Source: Pachyseris speciosa (Eukaryota; Cnidaria; Anthozoa; Scleractinia; Pachyseridae). From it: 64,000 nucleotides of DNA. The stretch is from contig JAEMWC010000051.1 in assembly GCA_016490735.1 (NCBI GenBank), positions 752,001-816,000 on the forward strand. The letters run 5' to 3'. A program made the position numbers and the translations under genes. The notes beneath the pieces were generated by a model. That model saw only the letters and a program-made list of their open reading frames with translations. It searched no databases and was not told the DNA's origin. This document shows positions 55,776-64,000 of the stretch, piece after piece (positions within the stretch are counted from its first letter, which is position 1; each line of letters opens with the position of its first letter).

Positions 55776-56834
55776 GTAAGGCTGATGTAGACTTCGAGCA
55801 GTCCCTCAAGATTTCTTTCCTTCACATCTTGTGCTTCGCACTCACTCACAAGATTGACGAAGGAAAGAAAGAGGAACTGCTCCCAGTCTATTAGGCTGAT
55901 GAGTACTGGTGGACTCCAGTTCCAACCACAAATCATTATAAATACAATAGCTCCCTTGTGGGTAGTTTCAATATGTAGTATCCAAAAGGGTAATGGCAAC
56001 CCTGTCAAAATATTTTGTAGTAATGGCCAGCATATAACTGGAGTAGTTGGTAGCAACTGCTACACTTAGAAACCCTTGCCTGCTATTTATTTTAGAGCAC
56101 TGCTGGGCCAGTGTAGTGCCACACTTCCACTTTTGTGTGAAAACACTTTGTCTGATTTGTTGAAAGCTAAGACTTGAGTTCCTCTTTGACACAGTTTAGC
56201 CAGAATGCTCTATAGTTCTGCTCTATTTTATGTGGTTTATGAAAACAACCTTGCTTTTCAGGCTGTACTTTTATTTGTTCAGGTTTTAATATTCGTAAAT
56301 CCATGAACAATATGCTCTCCACTTTCCAAATTATCCTGTGTACTTTGTAAAATTAATGTTAATAGTTAATTTCATAGGTTTCCTTTTAACTGATGCAGCA
56401 AATCAGTGTTTGTATAAAGCTACATGTAGCTGGATTTAGAAACTTACAGTAGAAGGGAAATAGCTGTATGTTAAAATTAACTTTTATTGCGTGATTATTG
56501 TCATCAGTTTGTAGCAATGAAGAAAGTTGTTAGAATAACCATTAAAAGCGTTCACTGGTACTGTCATTGTATAGTTAATTTAATCTTTTATTATTAGTTT
56601 CATAGCCTATTTCTTTTCCAACCCATAGGGAATAGTTATATCTACATGTACTGCCCATTAACTAATTGGTTACCACAGATTCACCACCCAAACCAAAAAA
56701 ATGGAGTTAAAACAAACATAAACAATATAGTTATTAGAACCAATATTAAGGTACTGTAACCTAAATTACAATTGCAAAGGATCACAACAACTTTTAAAGT
56801 GTAGCAAAGGCCACCAAACTGGCCTAAATCTCTA

Positions 56835-57115
56835 CTTTACACCAGCTTTACACAGTGCTTAAAGGCCTCTTGGAGTCTCATTACACTAGCTTTACATTTA
56901 AGCGTAAAGGTAGCGTAAAGGTTGCAATTACAGAATGTAAATGTTGCGTAAAGCTTCGTAAATCCAAGCTTTACGCCAGCTTTACACAGTGCTTAAAGGG
57001 CTCTTAAAGAAGTCTCATTACACAAGCTTTACGTTTACGCGTAAAGGTAGTGTAAAGCTGGCATTTACATAATGTAAATGTAGTGTAAAGCTTCTTAAAT
57101 CCGAACTTTACGGCG
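56835..57115. repeat. 134-bp tandem repeat of GTAAAG/CTTTAC-rich sequence
   Basis: Two head-to-tail units (starting about 56835 and 56969) share AGCTTTACACAGTGCTTAAA and CATTACAC.AGCTTTAC. Each unit is itself rich in short inverted CTTTACG/CGTAAAG words. Confidence 0.85.
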
Positions 57116-57194
57116 GATTTATGCTAACATTGCTCCAACTTAAATTCGCCTTTTCATGCTGTGAAGCAACTCTTTCTCCTAAATTTACGTGTAA

Positions 57195-57378
57195 TTTTAG
57201 TGAAGCTCTGATACAAGTTCTCATGGAGATTTTATTTTTAATCTATAGAGCCACTACTGTAATAGTATTAAGTGATGACGATGACACTTTAGTGAAGCTC
57301 TGATACAAGTTCTCATGGAGATTTTATTTTTAATCTATAGAGCCACTACTGTAATAGTATTAAGTGATGATGATGACA
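57195..57378 (+). repeat. 92-bp tandem duplication that doubles a 3' splice site
   Basis: Two near-identical 92-bp copies (GTGAAGCTCTGATACAAG at 57199 and 57291) each contain CTATAG followed by the start of the exon below. They differ at one base (GATGACGATGAC versus GATGATGATGAC). Confidence 0.95.
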
Positions 57379-57416
57379 CTTGTGCTGGGAGTAGCAGCTC
57401 CCCTCAGAGCATCGAG
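57341..57416 (+). CDS. Candidate exon E (ATTVIVLSDDDDTCAG...)
   Basis: 76 bp, phase 2 in and 0 out, donor GTACAT. It encodes a hydrophobic-acidic segment (VIVLSDDDD, similar in style to SUMO-interacting motifs) and SSSSPQSIE. It joins in frame to 57983. Confidence 0.5.
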
Positions 57417-57982
57417 GTACATTAATTTAGTACACCTTATAGGGGGAGTTGTAAGAGTTTGAAACGTCAGCTGGGTCCCAGTCTTTCAGAAAATGTGTTG
57501 CTCATACAGCCATGAATACTTTTCCCCACCCCCTATTTTTTTTGTAGGTCACTATTTCAGGGTTCAGGAAAACCTTATGGTGGGTTCCAGTAGTTTAGAG
57601 CCCCCCAATTTTTTTTCCTTTTTCTTTTGCATAATTCCATCACACCCCAATATTGTGGCCAAATGAAGTTCAAATCTTTTGTCATGGCAACCCAAAGATG
57701 TGGTCAAAATACCCTATTTTGGACCATTTGAGGTTAACTTAAAAACTGTTGAATTTAAGTTCATTTCATAATTCAAGGGCCTAAATTTGTATGTCGAATT
57801 TAAGCCTTGAATATTGTAAGACTGAATAGTCCATTGTATCTTATTTTTCTGTGAAAAGATATGGTACAATTGTGAAAGGCACTGATATGATAATAGTAGT
57901 TAGTTTGTTATTCAGTTGATATCCAAGCACTATTGTTATGCTCTTGTGCCATATTGAGTGTATTTTCCATTCATACCTATAG

Positions 57983-58189
57983 CCAAGTGATTCAGCCTCA
58001 CCACGAAAGTATGGAGGGGAAAATGTGAAGCTATTTGAAGGTCATCAAGGGTGCAGGATGGTAACACTAGAAAACCTTGAAAATCCATTTATCATACCAC
58101 TGCTGATGAACTGTAAGATGGGTAACCCCGAGTTGATTTCATCACGAATGCCTTACTCCATTCAAGAGAATGGAACATTTTATCATTGA
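57983..58189 (+). CDS. Candidate exon F, upstream part of the MULE-derived locus
   Basis: Acceptor CCTATAG. 69 codons in phase with exon E: PSDSASPRKYGGENVK, QGCRMVTLENLENPF, ending in TGA at 58187-58189. The next frame (FIIDLNSLD, then CDDNGVWEM) continues the MULE-like protein, so this stop is probably a frameshift of the pseudogene. Confidence 0.45.
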   Translation, partial: PSDSASPRKYGGENVKLFEGHQGCRMVTLENLENPFIIPLLMNCKMGNPELISSRMPYSIQENGTFYH

Positions 58190-60613
58190 CCTTAATTCCT
58201 TGGACCATAGGAAAGATTTCTTGTGATGACAATGGAGTATGGGAGATGACAGGAAATAGAGAGAAGTTGTACTCTGTTACAAAGAACTTAGATGGTCAAG
58301 TTTCTTCATTGTGCAAGGTTTCATCAGAAGCGGACATATCAGTGAGAAGGCGCCCATACACTTGCAAGTCGTATCCTCAATTTCACAAGACAATATTGTG
58401 ACAATTGAATACGGAAGGTCGATTGAGAAATGGTTTTCCTTTAGTGCTTGTTCATTGTTACTGGGAAGGGAAGCCAAGAAATTTAAATTTGCTTCACATG
58501 ATAATCGCAAGCTTGGAGCCTTGGTGCCACCATATGTGAAGACAAAAGAAAGTACAAAGCAGAGTCTGGTACGAAACCTCTCAGAGAATAAGACCAATCC
58601 AAAACGTGCACTTTTCAAGGCAATTAAGGATAGTGGTGGGGTTTGTGGTGCAGAGAGTGCGAGTTCTTTGCCAAGAAATGTACGACAGGTCAAAAACATA
58701 AAATATCAGCTGGGACTTACATCCTCTGCAGCATCAAAAGGCAGCAGTGACCCACTGATGGCAGTGCTTGACCTCCAGAAGGGCTCGTATTCAGGATTTG
58801 TTCGTGAAGTCACTTGTAATGATCTGCCAACAGTGATGCTCCTCACCGACCAACAAATAGATGACATCATTTGCTTCTGCTGCCATAAGAAACGGAACTT
58901 TGTTTCCGAACTTGGCTTGGATGTAACATTCCAATTAGGGCCATTTTATCTGCTTGTAACCACTTACAAAAACCTCTTGCTTACTGTGAAGGTACCAGCC
59001 ATCCTCCTTCTCTTCTTGGGCCAGTTATGGTATGCATGACCAAAGAGGAGTCTACATACTTGTCATTCCTCCACTGTTTATTAAGAGCTGTACCTGGGCT
59101 GGGAAACTCTCTTCATGCAACTGGAACAGATAATGAGTCTGCCCTGCGTAACGCCATCTCTGCTGGTTTCCCTCAGTCACACCCACTGCTCTGTTACTTG
59201 CACAGCAAAAAAATTTCAAAGAAAAGTTAAGGCGTTTGGGGCTGTCACAAGCCCTCAGTGGACGAATTCTTGAGGATATCTATGCCAAAGGTACTGGACT
59301 TCTGAGGTCCAATTCCAAGGAAGAATTCGACAGGAGGGTGCAAGTTTTAATGGAAGACTGGCACAGGTTGGAGTCATCAGAGCGCAAAGAGCCAGCGTTT
59401 GTGGAGTACTTCCGTAAGTTTAAATTGGAGGACATGAGAGACAGAATGGCCAAGTATGTTGTGTAGGAGCTAGGGCTGGGGGAGGAGCCTTACTTGCAGA
59501 ACATCCCAGAAGCTGTAAACGCCATGTTAAAGGAGTGGAATAACTTTGTCCCCCAGGAGTTAGATCGTTTTGTTGTTTCCCTGTACGAGTTTGTTGAATC
59601 GAATACAATGGGAACAGAGTTAGCTTGGTTTGGACTGTCAGACAAGTGGGAAGTTTCTGATGAGTACATTCCACGTCAACAATATGGTGAGATGACAAGG
59701 GAGGAGAGGCAAAATGCAATGAAGCAGATGTCAAAGCTTTGCCCAGACCCAAATGCCTACAAGAAGTGCAGAAGCTTCAAGTTTAAACGACCCTCATCAA
59801 CTTCTTCCTCCCACACACCATCCACTGTTGTGCCGGTTGCATGTTCAAGCAGCATCAGCAATCTTGCGCAACTGGAGGGTCAGTTTTCCAGAGAAGAAGT
59901 ATCCAGCCTTTCAGAAAAGGCTAAAGCCCTTATCCAAAACAAGGGCTTGCGTGAAGGCTTTCAAACTGGCTCATTTTTAGTTGACAGTGGTGCCTCACTT
60001 CCTTGCAAAGTACAGTTTTTGAAGAGTGGCAAGTGTTCCTGTTCTTGCAGTTTTTTCAGTTGTAACAGTATCTGTCATTATTGTGTCGCAGTTGCCATCC
60101 ACACAGGAAGGGTAAAGCAGATAGTTGCAAGTTTCCCAGGAAGGAGTTTAACTCGGGTTAGCACATCATCTGCACCCAAATCAGTTGGAGCCAAAGTGCC
60201 ACCTCGCAAGCATCCACAAGAAGAGGCAACGGTACCACCCCAGATTGTCTTGGACGACCACCAATTACATCCGAAGCAATTGGTGAAACAACTGTGGTCA
60301 TAAGGAAGAGTGCCAAACCCAGTGACCCTCCACCAAATGCACCTCTTGACCTGAAAAGTATTAGCGGAGGTATTAGAAAATGTGCTGGATGCAAAAAGCC
60401 ACTGTCCACACCTATTGAGAGCTACAATGAGGAGGATGACAAGAAGTATTGCTTTGGCCGTTTTGAAGCGTACAGCTTCTGGAACAAGACCACCCAAAGG
60501 TACCAGGCAACAACTTCCACACGGCATTTAACCACCTAAACCCAATTTGTCCGAAGGTCCATTCCAAATCAGTGCTGGAAATGTGCAAGTCAGCCACCAC
60601 CTACACACAATAA
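58190..60613 (+). pseudogene. Mutator-like (MULE) transposase with SWIM finger, multiply frameshifted
   Basis: One protein spread over three frames. Up to about 58395: CDDNGVWEMTGNREKLYSV. 58390-58990: VTIEYGRSIEKWFSF, IKYQLG, LGLDVTFQLGPFYLL (first catalytic Asp). 58993-59215: HPPSLLGPVMVCM, ATGTDNESAL (second Asp), LCYLHSKK (C..H). 59216-60290: LGLSQALSGRILEDIY, an in-frame TAG at 59464-59466, then the MULE C-terminal half, SWIM-like KCSCSC...ICHYC. 60290-60520: DLKSISGGIRKCAGCKKP. 60525-60613: HLNPICPKVHSK to a TAA. At least five frameshifts or stops, one in an A7 run (59207). Inactive unless these are assembly errors. Confidence 0.75.
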
Positions 60614-60619
60614 TAGAGA

Positions 60620-61550
60620 AGCGATTTTCATATAATCTCATTTAAGTGCAGACCTGAAATTCACTGTATGTACATAGCCAATTTTTGACTGGTAAACTTA
60701 GATTTGGAACCCATTTTGGTTGACATTTTCTAGAAAAAACAATAATTATTCCAAGATAATGTTCAACAGCAGCCCTGTCAGAGATGGAGCTGTTACCAAA
60801 AATTGCTCATGTTTCGTCCTTTATTTGCTTTATTATTGTTATTTATATTATCAGCTGTCTGCAGACTTTTCATTCTGCTGGAAGTTGAAATGACACTGAC
60901 ATTGAAATGGGATGTAATTTAATATGATCTTGTTCATATTTACATTTTTCATATTTCTGTTTTCCGAGTGTATGTAACTGGAATGAACAGTTGTGCTTTT
61001 GAAACCAACTGAACAGAATTAAGTTACATAATAGAACAGGGTGGCTATCTGAAAAGAGATAATTTAATTAGTAATGCTGGAATTTTAATTTCCTGTTGTT
61101 TACTTGAACTGTTTTATGAATTAATGTTGTGTTACTGTTATGACAATCATTAACTGTCCGGATACTTCAGATGGAAGATGAAATGACACTGACATGTAGT
61201 TCAAAATCTTGTCCTTGTTCATAATCTTGTTCATGTTTATGTTTAAATGTATGCAACAAGTTTAAAAGAGCTTCTGAATTATGTGACCGACATCAAATTT
61301 CTCTTATACTGCAGAGATCCACAATCGTTGTCGCTCAAAGCTTCATTCTTCAACTTCTGGGCCTTGATTCGTTACAACTGCTGGAACTCGATACAATCGG
61401 ATTCCCTTATCACGACCACTCTTTCTGGAACAGCCCACAATCAGGTACATGGACATTTTGAGGCGGCGAAATTAGAAAAAAACACGTTAAACTTCATGTG
61501 TTGGTGACTACATCCCGTCCGCCATATTTGGCCTTTGGTTCCCCAACATG
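60620..61550. other. No gene recognised
   Basis: AT-rich 3' flank of the MULE relic with two similar GAAATGACACTGACAT segments (60889 and 61178), which suggest a small duplication. No exon seen. Confidence 0.45.
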
Positions 61551-61604
61551 GCGGACGGAAATGGCAAGTTGTACCGGAAGTCACGTGAGTGCAAGGCAAG
61601 AATA

Positions 61605-61675
61605 GGCTCGATTTCCACCGCTCACTCGAGCCCGGAGTATCTTTTTCGGGGAGTGAGCACTGGCTCATTTCCCCA
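61605..61675. mobile_element. Partial copy of the GGCTCGATTTCCRCCGCTCACT MITE
   Basis: A single-arm match to the foldback at 54457-54561; the second arm is represented only by a short GAGTGAGCA word. Confidence 0.55.
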
Positions 61676-61928
61676 AACATCGGCTGGTAAAAATTGTTTC
61701 GAGTTGTCACGTGATTCCTTGCGAGTATCGATACTTTTCAGGAAAATCCAATATCAGAAGATTATCGATTATATCAAAAATTGTTACCGATATCAGGCCA
61801 CCTGCCCAGAAAAGTTGAAGTTTTTAAAAGTGAGCTGCCGGACTGAGTTTCCGATTTGTAGTAAATAAGGAACTTTTAGTGTGATTGATGCATGAAATAA
61901 ATCATACATGAACTGCGGAAATGAAATC

Positions 61929-62029
61929 AAATGAAGAATGATCCTCGCAGTTGTGAATGCAATTTATGTAATGCTTCTTTTCGCAGTTGCATAAATTGAG
62001 TTCACAACTGCGAGGATCATTCTTCATTT
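61929..62029. mobile_element. 101-bp foldback MITE (GAAGAATGATCCTCGCAG)
   Basis: Perfect 29-bp arms (61929-61957 and 62001-62029) around a 43-nt loop. One arm of the same family is at 18455-18508. Confidence 0.95.
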
Positions 62030-62523
62030 AAAGACCTTTTGATTGGCTAGATTCGATATCCACTAAGCCTTCAGTTGTGGGATGCTTAAAATCTTGATCG
62101 GACAATGCAAAACATCGTGTGGAGTGGGGAAGTAAGTTTATGAATCTTTTACTTTCGAATTATTAAAAGAAGTGCATTAGTTTCCGAGTAATAATTGAAA
62201 ACACGTAAGAAGAATTCAAGCGAAATGTTCCCTTTAGTCGGGTCATGAGAGCTTGAGGTTGCGCTCTTGGCCTTGGTAGTTGGGTAACAGTCGAGATCAG
62301 TTGTGATCTCGTCCATCCAACTGTTGTCTATGTTTCTTAGCGTGTTAATATTATATTATATTATGTGATATTCTGTGTCACATGACTGAAATAAAAAAGG
62401 AGACTTTTCAGCTTGCAATACTTTTCTCAAGTTATGACGCATGTGATACCAAGACATAATTGTTCTGCAGGGGTGGACTCAAGAGGGCTGATAGGGCTGA
62501 AAAGGGGTTTGAGACCAGGGCCC

Positions 62524-62630
62524 AGTTGCTCGAAGCATGGTTAGCGCTAACCGGGGTTAAATACCACGATAACCTAGAGGTTTTAATAGATCTTAACCAA
62601 TGGTTAGCGCTAACCATGCTTCGAGCAACT
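62524..62630. mobile_element. 107-bp foldback MITE (GGTTAGCGCTAACC)
   Basis: Perfect 29-bp arms (62524-62552 and 62602-62630), each containing the self-palindrome GGTTAGCGCTAACC, so each arm can also fold on itself. Confidence 0.95.
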
Positions 62631-62639
62631 CAGCTCAGA

Positions 62640-64000
62640 CATAAATTCAAAACAGTTGAAAGATCATTGATGTTCGGTGAAAGTGTATTGTTTGACAACT
62701 TTCAGAAAAATTTCAAAAGTCGAGAAAACGCAAGAGTTAGCGAAAAGTAAGACCAGATGGATTTTGGACTTCTGTGATACTGAAATGGACTGAAAATTAT
62801 AGTGCATTGCTCTGTTGTCTAATTTCGGAGCTTGGGTCGCAAAATTCTTCATCCAAGCCAGGGATGTTGCTTTTAATATTAACTAATGTTCAAAGCGGAG
62901 AGACTATATCACACAAACGTACTCAGACACATGACATTTCAAACATTTTATATAACTATTTACTGTTCGATTTAAAAAATATTAAAGAAAAGTATTTTTA
63001 CAATTTAAATTTTGTTTTCCGGTTCACGGCTGAAGGATGGATGGAATAGGTAATGCATGCAAATTGAGAATACCCGCGTTTGAGGCTACTTGACTTATGC
63101 TGTTTACGAGGACACTATGTTGTCAGTTACCTTGATTAAAATGCTGTAAAATACAAAACTAAAAAGTTGACCTTAATTTAAACGGTTGAGCATGAAATGT
63201 TTTCGTATCTTCGTGGATGAATGAATAAAAAATTCACCAACACCAGCATATTACAAGCGTTCAGAACTAATTAAAACAAAAGCAATAATTTTTTACGGTC
63301 TTAAGACGAACGTTAAGCCCCCTTACACACGGACAACAATATCAACGCCAATTATACTGAAAAGTTATTATTTACATCTCTCTCAGTGTACGGTTCTATT
63401 TTACTCCGCCATGAGATCCCCGCAATCCCCTTTCCAACCGCTCTTCTCCTTCCGCCCCGCTCCACTCCATGCACAACAAAACAACAACAACAAGAAACAG
63501 TTTGATAGGGCACCTGGTACTGGGGTTAAGAAGAAAAACGTCATGCTTTGGTTTTGGACTAATGACATTAAATAAAGTTACCTATTTCAATTACGTATGA
63601 AGTATCAGTTTCATTAAATATACAAGACCCTGACGGGCTACAATCCAAGGGAGTAGTTCTCACCTAAAGCTAAATGCTGGATCAACTTCCCTCGGTTCAA
63701 AGCACTTCGTAGAAGTGAGATCTAAATATGTGTAACTCTGGACCTGTGCTTAGATAGCTTATAGGACAAGCTTATGAAAAACAAGTGGTTCGACGTTTTT
63801 GGCTCTAAATACTAGCAGGACAAACCTGACTCGCTATCACCACACTGCTGTAGACACAACGTACAGCCAAAACAGCGAACAGGGGAGAGGTTGCTACGTT
63901 GGATTTCGCTTTACTAGTATTCAGCTACTGAGGTCGACGGCAAGTTATTTAACAGTTCAACATTTTAACCCCATCGATAATATCTTTGTAGTTTTAGCTT
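62640..64000. other. No gene recognised
   Basis: AT-rich flank with a (CAA)n stretch at 63473-63500. Short frames without splice or family support. Confidence 0.45.

Overview
This is animal nuclear DNA, most likely from a cnidarian and probably an anthozoan such as a stony coral. It is AT-rich, has short spliced exons in long introns, has no bacterial-style operons, and is dense in transposable elements. These include a CR1/L2-like LINE, Penelope-like elements (PLEs) with hammerhead-type ribozymes, tRNA-derived SINEs, Mutator-like (MULE) and THAP-domain relics, and many foldback or terminal-inverted-repeat MITEs. The organism call is inference from repeat style and protein flavour; no database was searched.

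Region 1 to 19.9 kb is the best-supported host gene: an orthologue of the ubiquitin-conjugating enzyme E2 Q family (UBE2Q1/UBE2Q2), on the minus strand. Ten coding exons from the start codon (19862) to 4610 join in one consistent reading frame. They match the family's N-terminal RWD-like region, acidic linker and first half of the UBC fold. The catalytic-cysteine exons lie beyond the left edge. A complete 1199-codon LINE ORF carrying a 2A-like NPGP motif sits in its intron in the sense orientation, starting within about 12 bases of a 5' splice site. Other introns hold a second LINE relic, a SINE, a 390-bp palindrome, a TTAA-flanked element and a local duplication interrupted by another insertion.

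Region 20 to 32.7 kb is mostly repeats: MITEs, a broken THAP domain, a 171-bp tandem inside an inverted-repeat element, and a block with a textbook hammerhead ribozyme (minus strand, 25396-25440). It also has a 267-bp palindrome and two minus-strand spliced exons (32739-32359 and 30773-30580). Those exons encode a beta-rich protein that may be a very divergent p53-type DNA-binding fold; this is tentative.

Region 34 to 44.5 kb holds a PLE fragment split by a MITE, the N-terminal part of a MULE-like element (35335-36371), an unidentified exon, and a 1.65-kb foldback element whose arms end in GGATC repeats.

Region 45 to 52.5 kb holds a SWIM-zinc-finger gene broken by a frameshift, a stop codon and a MITE insertion. 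Four copies of that MITE family lie nearby, three clearly with TTA target duplications, and one carries a SINE. Plus-strand acidic exons begin here, including a duplicated mini-exon.

Region 53 to 64 kb contains a PLE GIY-YIG endonuclease fragment between 115-bp inverted repeats and a larger MULE/SWIM pseudogene with multiple frameshifts (57983-60613). The rest is foldback MITEs and sequence in which I see no genes.
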